A stretch of 64,000 nucleotides of DNA from contig NC_091293.1 in assembly GCF_038502225.1 (NCBI RefSeq), forward strand, positions 10,633,658 through 10,697,657. The letters run 5' to 3'. The notes below the pieces were generated by a model. That model was not told where the DNA came from. It worked only from the letters and a program-made list of their open reading frames with translations, and did no database searches. This document shows positions 45,488 through 55,435 of this stretch, piece after piece. The DNA comes from Cherax quadricarinatus (Eukaryota; Arthropoda; Malacostraca; Decapoda; Parastacidae). The number at the start of each line of letters is the position of its first letter. The first letter of the stretch is position 1. The position numbers and the translations under genes are program-made.

Positions 45488-47391
45488 ATGCCTCACGGTA
45501 AGAAGCTCTCACGCCTCGGCGAACTGGGACACTTTTGTTCCCCCAGTGACAGTTCTAATACAGATGGAAGTGCCAGTGAAGATAAGTTTCAAGGTTTAGG
45601 CGAGGTTGTGACCAAAACTAATGACCATAATATCGGTAATAATGAGGAAAACCCAGACGACCCTCAGCCTTCCACCTCTGCTGCTGGGTCGTCTTGTTCA
45701 CGTGCAGTTGTACCAGAATCAAAGAGGAAACTCCTATTTTCCCAAATCCCGGACTCAGATGTGATCATTGGTGATGATAGCGATAGTGAATATGAACTAC
45801 AAGCTTTTGAAACCAGTACCAATAGTGATAGTGAAGTGGAATATTCTCCAGTGAAGCCTCAGTATCTACGACGACATATGCGCTCCGGTAGTGTGCCATA
45901 TGCTATTCCAAGGGGAAGGAGTACATCTAGGAGTACATCCTGTGGCTGTACAACAGGAACAGACAGTGAAAATGACAATGATAGTGTAGCAATTGGGATG
46001 GAAAATGTGCATGGTGGTGGTAGTGGTGGTGCCGGCCATGAGGCACCAGCAGTGGGCCATGCTGCCACCCATGCCGCTGCCTCAGTTGACCTACAACCAA
46101 GGCCACCATCCTCCACCCACCCACCACACTAGCCTCCACTACCACAACCACCTGTCAATGTCCAGTACCCACCAGCAGACCACACCTGGGATTGGCAGGA
46201 AGCTGTCAATTTTGTTCCAAATCCCCACCAGTTTGATGAAAGCCAAAGTGGAACATGGCCATGTTGTACACTGGAGAACAATGCCAGTGAACTGGAATGT
46301 TTCGAGTTATTCTTTGACAAACCCCTGATGGAAATTATTGTCAGGGAAAGCAACAGATACTACGAGTACACCATGGCAAACACAATACTTTCACCAAAAT
46401 CATGACTACACCAGTGGAAGGAGACAACTGTGCTGAGATGAATCTTTTCTTTGCCACAATAATGCTTATGCCACATGTGTATAAGCACAGTGTGAAATCA
46501 TACTGGTCAACAGACTGCCTGATTGCAACCCCAGGTTTCAGTGATATAATGCGAGTGAATCGATTTGTGCAACTATTATGTATGCTTTACTTCTCTGACA
46601 AAACCAGGCCTGACAGAAACGACAAGTTATATAAGATTAGGAATGTGTTTGTGAATCTGAAAGAGAAATTCAATATGTATTTTAATCCCTTCAGGAAGCT
46701 TGTAATTGACGAGTCTTTGATTCTGTTCAAAGGAAGACTCTCTTTCAAGCAGTACATACCAAGCAAGAGTAAACGCTTTGGTATAAAGTTGTTTGTGCTT
46801 TGTGATTGTTACAGTGGTCTGGTATTGGATATTGTGTACACTGGAAGTTATACATTGCAAAATACCAGGAAGTTATTGGGCATCTCTGGTGACGTGGTTA
46901 GATCAATGGTAGAACCATACCTTGGTAAGGGGCATATACTATATACTGATAACTGGTACACAAGCCCCTCACTCAGTGATTTTCTGCGAGTGAACATCAC
47001 AGATAACAAAAAAAAGGCACAATACCGTGACTGGAACGATACACAAATAACCCGCACATAAAAGAGAAGCTTACGACGACGTTTCGGTCCGACTTGGACC
47101 ATTTACAAAGTCACACTAACCAGAAGTGGAGCAGGATGGCTATATATAGGCAGGAAGAGGTGGTGGTAGTAGTAGTAGTACAAGAATGGTATATAATACC
47201 GACAAGATGAAATCACGACACATGCACAACACCCGGGCATCACCACTTCCCCTTTCACGCACCTCTGTGCGCTTGCTCTCTCTCTGTGGGCACCTAGCTC
47301 TCTCGCAGTGCTCCCCTTCCTTTGTATTTGACTGGCTCGTCCTCCTTATTCCCCACTTCTACCACTACTACTACCTCTACCACTACTACCT

Positions 47392-47426
<35 letters not shown>

Positions 47427-48440
47427 GATGAAATTAAGACACATGCACGGCGTCCGGTTGTCTTTGTTGTGGACGTTTTGCCATCCAGTGGCTGGCTGGA
47501 TGGCGAAACGTTTACGATGGTGATGCCCGGGTGTTGCGCATGTGTCGTGATTTCATCTTGTCGGTATTATATACCATTCTTGTACTACTACTACTACTAC
47601 TACCACCACCACCTCTTCCTGCCTATATATAGCCGTCCTGCTCCACTTCTAGTTAGTGTGACTTTGTAAATGGTCTAAGTCGGACCGAAATGTGGTCGTA
47701 AGCTTCTCTCTTTTACGTGCGGGTTATTTGTGTAACATCACAGATGTGTGTGGCACAGTGCGTGCAAATCGTAAACATATGCCCAGGTTTGACGCTGGCA
47801 CTCGTAGAGGTGAGGTGCAGGCGTTTGCTGCCAATGACATCATGGCATTTCGGTGGCATGACAAACGAGATGTCACGCTATTGTCGTCAGTTCACCCTAA
47901 TGAAATGGCAGACACTAGCAGGCAGCATAGAGAAAGCAATGAACCCATTCTAAAACCTGCAGCTGTGATTGATTACACCCTCAATATGCACTTAGTGGAC
48001 AAATGTGACATGCAGATTGGGTTTGCTGATTGTGTTCGCAAGAGTTATAAGATGTACATAAAACTCTTTTTCCATCTTCTGGACATTTCCATGCTCAATG
48101 CTTATAATATGTATAAGATGAGGACCAGAAACAAACCACCATATGGCGAGTTCTGTTTGTCTGTCATTAGACAAATAGTGTTCAAGTACCAAGGAACAAC
48201 ACCTGCAATAGACCGCCCACTAAATTATCAACAACTACCTGCTCGTCTGAAGCATGGTGATCACTTCCTAGTAAAACTGCCTGCTACTGCTTTCAAGAAA
48301 GAGGCTCAGAAGAGGTGTTACGTCTGTGCACATACAAAAAAATGCCCACAACAACACAGACACTTGTTTTATGTGTGAGGAGTGTAAAACACCACTGTGC
48401 ATGACACCATGTTTCAAAGACTTCCACAGGCTGCAGAACT
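45488..48440 (+). pseudogene. piggyBac transposase, disrupted
   Basis: From the ATG at 45488 an acidic Ser-rich N terminus is open to TAG at 46130-46132 (SQIPDSDVIIGDDSDSEYEL). The same frame then continues to NRYYEYTMANTI. After a frameshift the core is open at 46402-47004: RPDRNDKLYKIRNVFVNLKE, KLVIDESLILFKGRLSFKQY (first Asp), HILYTDNWYTSPSLSDFLRV (second Asp). Beyond the Penelope insert, GEVQAFAANDIMAFRWHDKR holds the third Asp region. The C terminus is a Cys-rich finger (RCYVCAHTKKC, then in a shifted frame CFMCEECKTPLCMTPC). The catalytic residues appear kept. Confidence 0.92.
47005..47733. mobile_element. Penelope-derived insertion in the piggyBac gene, 12-bp TSD
   Basis: 729 bp lie between AACATCACAGAT at 46993-47004 and 47734-47745. 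The ends are inverted: CACAAATAACCCGCACAT..GTTTCGGTCCGACTTGGACC on the left and its partner, GGTCTAAGTCGGACCGAAAT..GTGCGGGTTATTTGTG, on the right. The arms extend about 180 bp each, through TATATATAGGCAGGAAGAGG and TGGTATATAATACCGACAAG. The core holds a (CTA)n tract (47355-47426) and a second hairpin, GCCATCCAG..CTGGATGGC plus GAAA (47480-47510). It contains no RT, only joined terminal regions. Confidence 0.8.
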
Positions 48441-49903
48441 TCTAGAAACATTCCTTGTGACTGTATATGTGTATATAAAACATAGAAAAATAGTAATAAA
48501 CAACATTTTATATCATTTGTGTGTAAACAACAATTATAAACAATATAAGGACAACAGTGTTTGTGCAGTTATGGTGCAGTAAATAAAGAGAAAAAACTTA
48601 TAAAACAGTGCTCATATTGGTCTCACAGGCCATAAAATTTACTTGGAAAAAAAAATTAAAAAAAATAATAGAAAACAGTACCTAAAAAAGAAAATAAAGT
48701 AATACCGGGTGACGGCAGTCAGCGATGTTACCATATAGGGGGCATTTTCTGTCAACTTCACGCCTCCATATCTTGGTAAGTATTGATGGTAAAAAATTTT
48801 TGTTTAGCCTATAATGTTTAGAAAAGAAAATTATCTTTTCACAAGAAAAAATTTTCTTTTTTTTTTGAAATTTTGGCGACCCTGAGAACAAGTCTCTGAG
48901 AGGGCCTGGGGACCCTGAAAGGGTTAATGCAAAGTTCAAAATATTCCAATTTTAAAGTAGGGTCCAGGATAAACAATGTAGGCATTCCTGGTACTAAACT
49001 AACATTTCCTCTGTTCATTAGTTACGTTTTCAGACTTTACAAATGAATTCCATTTTGATTTTTTATTCACATAATGAATTTTTATTCAGACCAAAAAATA
49101 GAAGATTTACTGTTATGCAATATTGTAATAATTGTATGAATATATCACCACATTTGTGAATGTATATTAGACCCACCAGCTGGCGTGTATTACACGTGTG
49201 AGATCATTTGTTTACTCTTGAACATCGGCAAAAATTAAACATTTCTGCTACTTTGAGCTGAGTTTCAAGCCATTTCCAGTACTTAAACCAATCAAAATCA
49301 TCTCTATTTCTGTAGTATATCTTCCATTCTATCAAATGAGACCAAGAAATTGTAAATACAACTATAAAAACATATGAAAAAAAATGCAAAGTCGCTGTTT
49401 TAATAAAAAATTACGGTCTCAGTTTTTTTCTCATTATGCACTGTGTGCTGCAGGAGTTGTTTTATGTGGTGCACACATACCACATAGATGTATTCTCTCA
49501 TATCTAGGTCCAAATTTACTGCTCACAGCTTATCAGAGTGAGCTGAGCTCATGGCGTAGATCTACGGTTTGGACCCTGAATGTAAAGCCGTAGATCTACG
49601 GCACAGACCCTGAAAGGGTTAAAATTCAATTCCACTGATGTAAAAAAGGACCTAATAAGTTTCTCCATCAAGAAAAGGAGTAATGTGCATGTAAATGAGT
49701 GCCTAACTAAAGAAATACAGAACCTATTATACAGACATCGAAAACTTAAGCGTGATAATAATTTAACAATAAAACAGTGCTTTACTCATGATGGCATTAT
49801 CATGGTAAAATTATCAGACACGGGTCGTAGGTTTGAAATAACAAATGATCAAAAACTACTAGCATGTTTCCTCTCATTCACTGGTTTGACTGAACCTTGT
49901 TAA

Positions 49904-50348
49904 GCCATATCTCAACACAATATCAACCATGTATAGTGCTGTGGTATAGTAAAATTCACCCTTAAGGTGCTAAACTAAGTGCTAAAGAGTAAAATTCTCA
50001 TCGAATCTTATACCCAGTACCTCATACATTTTTAATACTAATTTTAACCCATATTTTTATATATATTAGTGAATAACAGTAATTAATTTACAATTACTTA
50101 AGACACACAAGGTACTATTTAAGGTGCCAATTCAGGTGCTTCAGTGTTTTATTTTCTTTGCTTTATTTTACTCGAAACCATTACATGTACTTTTAACTTT
50201 AAAATAATCAAGGTGCTAACTCAGGTGCTAAAGTGTCTTATTTTCTTTGTTTTACTTTTATATTTAGTAGCTCCATTATTTTTAGATTTAAAATAATTAT
50301 CTTAGTTCATATGTTCATATTTGTTAGTGGTTTAACATCAATTGCTTT
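49904..50348 (+). other. Inter-ORF region of LINE E2
   Basis: AT-rich, no gene. It sits between the ORF1 stop (GLTEPC, TAA) and the presumed start of ORF2. Imperfect direct repeats of an AAGGTGCTAA..AGTGCTAAAG motif occur at about 49969-49990, 50110-50145 and 50208-50240. Confidence 0.45.
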
Positions 50349-50526
50349 TTGTTTTTTAATGATTGCAACAGCTTATTTCTCTATGTACCCCTCATTAATG
50401 TAATTATCGATACTGATATCAACCTCTTATTGAACTGCACACACAATCCTAACAGTAATTGCCATTACTACACTGCTAGTCAGACTAATACCCTTCTCAT
50501 TGCCAGCAAGAACATTAGTCTTCAAC
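50349..50526 (+). pseudogene. LINE E2 ORF2, N-terminal stub before Tigger C2
   Basis: Open from an ATG at 50349 (MFFNDCNSLFLYVPLINVII..TLLIASKNISLQL). It ends at the TA where Tigger C2 entered. The endonuclease resumes at 53850 with YNVRSLSKYYDDLL. Joining the parts leaves a one-base frame difference, so a small change accompanied or followed the insertion. The N-terminal ~50 residues have no recognised domain. Confidence 0.6.
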
Positions 50527-51099
50527 TACAGTAAGGCCCCGCTTTACGGCGTTTCACCTTACGGTGTTCCACTAATACGGCGATGTCAAATTATGACCAA
50601 AATTTGCTATACGGCAAGCGATCTTTCAAATACGGTGCCTCCACCCGGTTTGTTTACATTTTCCGTGACCACATCTATTATGTCAGGAAACTTTCCATAT
50701 TTTATATGTACTCTGATAATTATACTTATGTGTACCTGTACCTAAATATACTTACACACTGTGCTGGTGTACAGGTACACATTAAAATCGCTAAGTCTCT
50801 CTCTGCTCATGACGCCAATATTACGTGATAATAATCACTCTTGGGCACACTAAATGTCTTATTTTACATCAATATAGGCATTTTCATTAATCCATCTATG
50901 ATATTTTTCTCAAAATTATATATGAAACCCATTACATAGCATATAAACATAATACATACACTCACAGAATAAAAATTGATGTAAATATGAGATTTGTTTA
51001 CAAAGCAGCTGTGTAGGTAGTGTGGGAAGAATTACGTTTTCTCTAGTCAAACACTGGGGGGTAACTGTAGAAAAATATTCTTTTTGTATGCCTTTACTC

Positions 51100-51522
51100 T
51101 ATAGCAATTCACGACCCTTGTGGGTTTAGTGCTTTTTAATAATAATAATAATAATATTAATAATATATAATAATGTTATAATAATAATAATATAATATTA
51201 TAATAATATTATAATAATATTATAATATTATAATAATAATATAATAATAATAATAATAATATAATAATATAATAATAATATAATAATAATGATAATATAA
51301 TAATAATAATATAATATAATAATAATGATAATATAATAAAATAATATAATAATAATAATAATATAATAATATAATAATAATAATAATAATATAATAATAA
51401 TAATATAATAATAATATAATAATAATATAATAATATAATAATAATAATATAATAACAATATAATAATAATAATATAATAATATAATATAATAATAATATA
51501 ACAATAATATAATAATAATATA

Positions 51523-51560
<38 letters not shown>

Positions 51561-51565
51561 TTATT
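51100..51565. repeat. Short interspersed repeat (TTCACGACCC..) with long (TAA)n tract
   Basis: AATTCACGACCCTTGTGGG followed by TTTAGTGCTTTTTAATAAT leads into ~420 bp of TAA/TAATA/ATAAT repeats ending in ATT triplets at 51520-51560, where the strand bias reverses. It is absent from Tigger C at the equivalent position (near 35455), so it was gained by C2. Long ORFs read across it are artefacts. Confidence 0.9.
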
Positions 51566-52620
51566 ATCTTCATTCACTCTAAAAATGGTGTGTTGCTGTT
51601 TGTTTATTCTGAACTAACTTGTACAACTTGTACACAATGTAAGAGTATTTGTATTGTGAGGTAATTATTATTAAAATAAAAAAATATTGAGGTAAATGTT
51701 TTACAAACTCTTACAAATGGACGTGAATGAACTAAAAGTAGACACATATTAATACGCATTTATTTCGCCTGACCAAGTGATCGTCCACTACCTGTTCAGT
51801 TTGTGTTCTTACATTGTCTCAATTCTGTATCTCGTTCTCTCTCTCGTTTACTCTTTCGTTAACTAGTTGGCTCTCATTGACGATGGCGTCTAAGGTTAGC
51901 TGTAATAAAAAGAGAAGTCGTAAGCCTCTTGCTTTAAGTGCCAAGTTAGAGGATGATGGTGTGCCATTCTGATTTTATTCAATAAACACCCTGCCACTCA
52001 TCTCTCACACATTAATATTAATATTTTAAGGTAAGTAATAAGTGTACTCTGTGTGTATCATACCTTTTATTGTGTTTTTAATGCCTATTTATATTGCTAA
52101 CTTAATATAAGTTAGTGTAAACTTGTTGTCTGGCATTTATTGCATATTTTATGTGTGCTCTGATAATAATACTTGTGGAGCTGTGTGGTAGCCGGGTGGA
52201 GGGACAACATTACGTTTTCTCTGCTCAGCCATCAGAGAAAACGTTTATGAATCTGCATTTGGCCCAGCCACTCCCTCACTCCGCTTTTGTTTACAATTTT
52301 CGGCATGAATTATTCATTACTTCTACCTTCATTTATGATGGCATCTAAAGGTAGTTGTTAGAAATAATTAAATTCAGTGAACAAGGCATGTCTATGTTAA
52401 TAATATGGCTCTGGGCTACCTACACTGACTTTCTACAAATAAATACTACTCACCTCTCTTCCTATATTAAGACTACATATATTTTAAGGTAAATAATGAG
52501 TGTACTGTATGTGTATTTTACCTCTCTGGGATGTTTTAAATATCGTATATTAAGTATGAGATGGGGAGCCAGTGCTACCTACACCTGGGCTACCTGCACC
52601 TGACTTCCTACAAATAAGTA

Positions 52621-53593
52621 CAGTGGACCCCCGCATAGCGAACGCCTTGCATAGCGAACATTCCGCATAGCGAACGCTTTGATCGCTAAAATTTTGCCCC
52701 GCATAGTAGACAAAAACCCGCTCAGCGAACTTCGTCCGAGACGCGTCCAATGTGCGGCCTCGGCCAGCCTCACATGTGCCGCCTGTCCCATTGTTTACCA
52801 GCTAGCCTCCGCGGTAACATTCAAGCATACACTCGGAATATTTCGTATTATTACAGTGTTTTCGGTTCTGTTTGTTGAAAATAAGTGACCATGGGCCCCA
52901 AGAAAGCTTCTAGTGCCAACCCTGTGGTAAAAAGGGTGAGAATTAGTATGGAAATTAAGAAAGATTTTGAAGGGTTTGGGGCTAACCCTGAGAAGCCTAT
53001 GCCAGTTGTGGAATCCATTGTGCCTACTTCAAAAATTAAGGAAATGTGTGCACAGTGGGTTGAACTGCAAACCTTTATGGATGAAAATCACCCTGACACA
53101 GCTGTTGCAAGGCGTGCTGGTGACTATTTCAATGACAATGTTATGGCCCATTTTAGACAAATCGTAAAGGAACGGGAGGTACAGAGCTCTATGGACAGAA
53201 AGAAGTCCAGTGACTCTCAAGCTGGTCCTAGTGGCATTAAAAGAAGAAGGGAAGTAACCCCGGAAAAGGACTTGCCTCCTCAAGTGTTAATGGAAGGGGA
53301 TTCCCCTTCTAAACACTAACACTCTCTCTCCCCTCCTCCCATCCCATCAATCATCACCAGATCTTCAATAAAAGTAAGTGTCATGTAATTGTGCATGCCT
53401 TTTTCAGTTTGTGTGTACTAAAATTAACATTTTTTTGTGGTAAAAAAATTTTTTTTTCATACTTTTGGGTGTCTTGCACGGATTAATTTTATTTCCATTA
53501 TTTCTTATGGGGAAAATTAATTCGCATAGCGAACATTTCGCATAACGACCAGCCCTCTTGCACGGATTAAGTTCGCTATGCGGGGGTCCACTG
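52621..53593 (+). mobile_element. Tigger A4: internally deleted Tigger with an intact fusion ORF
   Basis: The ends CAGTGGACCCCCGCATAGCG and CGCTATGCGGGGGTCCACTG lie at 52621 and 53593, TA on each side, inside C2. At 973 bp it is a clean MITE-like form of the Tigger A family. A polyadenylation-type ATCTTCAATAAAAG follows the ORF at 53360. The inner ends also form inverted blocks (GTATTATTACAGTGT..). Confidence 0.92.
52891..53319 (+). CDS. Truncated Tigger transposase-derived protein (142 aa): DNA-binding start fused to C-terminal tail
   Basis: The ATG at 52891 has the same strong context as Tigger A (GTGACCATGG). Residues 1-23 are the first basic part of the DNA-binding domain (MGPKKASSANPVVKRVRISM). 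They are fused directly to the post-catalytic region KDFEGFGANPEKPMPVVESI, followed by KIKEMCAQWVELQTFMDENH, NDNVMAHFRQIVKEREVQSS, DSQAGPSGIKRRREVTPEKD and the terminal MEGDSPSKH. Both HTH recognition helices and the DDD core are gone. The ORF has no stop, in contrast to most copies here. It may simply be young; a function is not shown. Confidence 0.7.
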   Translation: MGPKKASSANPVVKRVRISMEIKKDFEGFGANPEKPMPVVESIVPTSKIKEMCAQWVELQTFMDENHPDTAVARRAGDYFNDNVMAHFRQIVKEREVQSSMDRKKSSDSQAGPSGIKRRREVTPEKDLPPQVLMEGDSPSKH

Positions 53594-53847
53594 TACTACT
53601 CACCTCTGTCCCTACATTAAGATTACAAATACTTTAAGATAAGTAATGAATTTACTGTAAATGTATTTTACTTTGTGTGTTTTTAATGCCTAGTTCTATT
53701 ACTAACTTAATATAATTTAGTGTAAACTTGTTGTCTGGCATTTATATGCATTTATAAATGGAAAAAAATGGCGTTCTGCCTTCCGGCGATGTCTGCTTTC
53801 CGGCGACAGCCTAGAACCTAACCCGCCGTATAAGTGGGGCCCTACTG

Positions 53848-55335
53848 TATAATGTTAGATCATTGAGTAAATACTATGATGACCTCCTTACATTACTGAA
53901 GTCTCTAAATGTTACTATAACTTTCATCATACTTACCGAAACCTGGCTCAGACATGATTTGACAGACATATTTACCATACCTGGTTACACAGCCATACAT
54001 AACTGCAGGCCTGACCAATCAGGAGGTGGCACTCCTATTACATGCTATTACTTTGATGAACTAGAATGTATGAAATCAACTAATGTATGGGATGAAAATG
54101 GCAAATATATAATAGTTAAATTCACATCAAGAACACTTAAGAAACCTATAACAGTTGATGCAGTCTACAGACTACCACACACAAATAATTACACTTTTAG
54201 CAGTAACCTTAGAAACATGATAACAGAGTCAGAGATGAATAAACACGATCTGGTACTAGCAGGAGATTTCAACATAAACCTCATCCAAGCAACTGACCCT
54301 CCAGTAGCTGATTTTGCAAATACTATGAACAACAGCTTGTTGCTACCCTCTATAACGAAGTCAACAAGAATCTGAGACAAGTGCCTCATTACTTGACCAT
54401 ATTTGGACCAACACGATATCTCCACTACAAGCAGGTATAATCACAGACAACACCACAGACCACTACCCTATCTTTCTCAAAACCCACTTATCTAAATTGT
54501 CTCAAGAAACAAGATCGATCTCATTTCGCCTACATGATGAGACATCGATAAACAACCTAAAACTAGCACTAGGTGCCAGTGATTGGCAGAGAGAGCTAGC
54601 TGACAGTAATATTGATAAAGATGTCAAAAATTTTTTACATAAAACCCTAAACCTCTATAACAACCACTGTCCAATCAAAACGAAACAGGTCACAGAAGAG
54701 AGACTAAACAGCCCATGGCTAACAAAAAGTATCCTCAAATCTATTAATAAAAAACACCAACTTGAAAAACAGTTCAAATTAGGCCTAAATACTAAAGAAT
54801 TAACTAAAAGATACACATCAATACTCACAAAACTAATACGAAAATCAAAGCAAATGTATTATGAATATAGATTTAGTGAAATAAAAGGTGATATGAAAAG
54901 TAACCGACACACCCTCTCCAAAATTTTGGGCTTTAGGAAACTGTCTGGAAAGAGAGAGATAAACTTAACTAAACCAGATGAACCTCATATACAACCTATA
55001 TACATGGCCAACAAATTTAATGTCTTCTTCTTTACTGTAGGATCAAAGCTAGTAAGTCAAATTCCTAGCTCAAATACCCAGCCAAACGAGTACCTCACTG
55101 GCAACTAACCAAATACTCTATTTCTAGCTCCAACTAATTCCACCGAAGTCTCACTCGTCATTAAATCATTAAAAAACAAAGCAGGTGATCTAGATAACTT
55201 GCCACCATTCATATATAAAAAAGCTGCACGTGAAATATCACCTATTACTGCAACAATGTTTAACAAATCTGTAGCATCCTCAACCTTCCCATCCATACTC
55301 AAGACAGCAAGGGTCACCCCCATCCACAAAGTAGG
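53848..55335 (+). pseudogene. LINE E2 ORF2: AP-type endonuclease and RT start (Daphne/Crack-like), cut by the gap
   Basis: It resumes at YNVRSLSKYYDDLLTLLKSL. The endonuclease has FIILTETWLRHDLTDIF (Glu), DLVLAGDFNINLIQATD (Asp, Asn), LLDHIWTN and TTDHYPIFLKTH. A one-base loss near 54373 shifts the frame. The second block is open at 54497-55108 (KTKQVTEERLNSPWLTKSIL, MKSNRHTLSKILGFRKL). A TAA at 55106-55108 interrupts, and the same frame continues with LVIKSLKNKAGDLDNLPPFI and ASSTFPSILKTARVTPIHK (RT fingers) until the N run. E1 at 2708-4464 supplies the missing RT part of the family. Confidence 0.88.
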
Positions 55336-55435
55336 NNNNNNNNNNNNNNNNNNNNNNNNNNNNNNNNNNNNNNNNNNNNNNNNNNNNNNNNNNNNNNNNN
55401 NNNNNNNNNNNNNNNNNNNNNNNNNNNNNNNNNNN
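55336..55435. other. Assembly gap, exactly 100 N
   Basis: One hundred unknown bases, a conventional placeholder length. The left flank is E2 (Daphne-like) and the right flank is an F1 (CR1-like) LINE, both in the fingers region of RT. Any ORF read across the gap is an artificial chimera. True distance and content are unknown. Confidence 0.97.

Larger units (their letters stand above)
45270..48927 (+). mobile_element. piggyBac element (autonomous type, now inactive)
   Basis: TTAA at 45270-45273 and 48924-48927; ends CCCTTTCAGGGTTTCGACC and GGGGACCCTGAAAGGG. The left subterminal region (ACGTACTAGTACGCATAAAT, AGGCTGGTAGGCCTAGATGT) and right (GAACAAGTCTCTGAGAGGGC) are those of the M MITEs. It encodes a piggyBac transposase broken by a stop, at least two frameshifts and a Penelope insertion at 47005-47733. 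It inserted into MITE O of the same terminal type. Confidence 0.92.
44904..49622 (-). mobile_element. piggyBac-related TTAA MITE (copy O), carrying a nested piggyBac
   Basis: TTAA at 44904-44907 and 49619-49622, with ends CCCTTTCAGGGTCCAGAGG and GCACAGACCCTGAAAGGG. Its own sequence is 44904-45273 plus 48928-49622, 1065 bp, the standard size of the M family, in minus orientation. It lies in E2 ORF1, and its removal restores that frame. Between AATTGGTAA and TTAATGCAAAG sits the larger piggyBac. Confidence 0.9.
41614..49903 (+). pseudogene. LINE E2 ORF1 (coiled-coil RNA-binding-type protein), split by Tigger D and MITE O
   Basis: There are three pieces: 41614-41972 (ATG at 41614; Ser/Thr/Asn-rich, PPRKLLPIMSTLKGASVSST), 44400-44903 (NSMLRRQNKTYEKFIGDLER, a heptad-rich coiled coil through ISELENKLSSLTSLTNS) and 49623-49903 (VKKDLISFSIKKRSNVHVNE, IMVKLSDTGRRFEIT, ending FTGLTEPC). 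Removing each insert with one target copy (TA, TTAA) keeps the reading frame across both junctions. One in-frame TGA lies near 44871. Layout resembles ORF1 proteins of CR1/L1-group LINEs, which bind element RNA. Confidence 0.75.
50529..53847 (+). mobile_element. Tigger C2: deleted, rearranged relative of Tigger C, TA-flanked
   Basis: The ends CAGTAAGGCCCCGCTTTACG and GTGGGGCCCTACTG with TA at 50527-50528 and 53848-53849. Coding is reduced to MASKVSCNKKRSRKPLALSA from 51882 joined within a few codons to the last residues of the C transposase (EDDGVPF), then the 3' UTR. A second start-like block (ATGGCATCTAAAGGTAGTTG, 52338) is followed by more 3' UTR-like repeats, so the element is a chain of partial copies. 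It hosts the (TAA)n tract at 51137-51560 and Tigger A4. Confidence 0.85.

Noticed and set aside
47186..47669. Two overlapping ORFs with Thr- or Tyr-rich tails
   Set aside because: They run through the (CTA)n tract of the Penelope-derived insert; no domain or conserved frame is visible.
51209..51577. 122-codon Tyr/Ile/Leu-rich ORF
   Set aside because: It is the reverse reading of the (TAA)n tract in Tigger C2.
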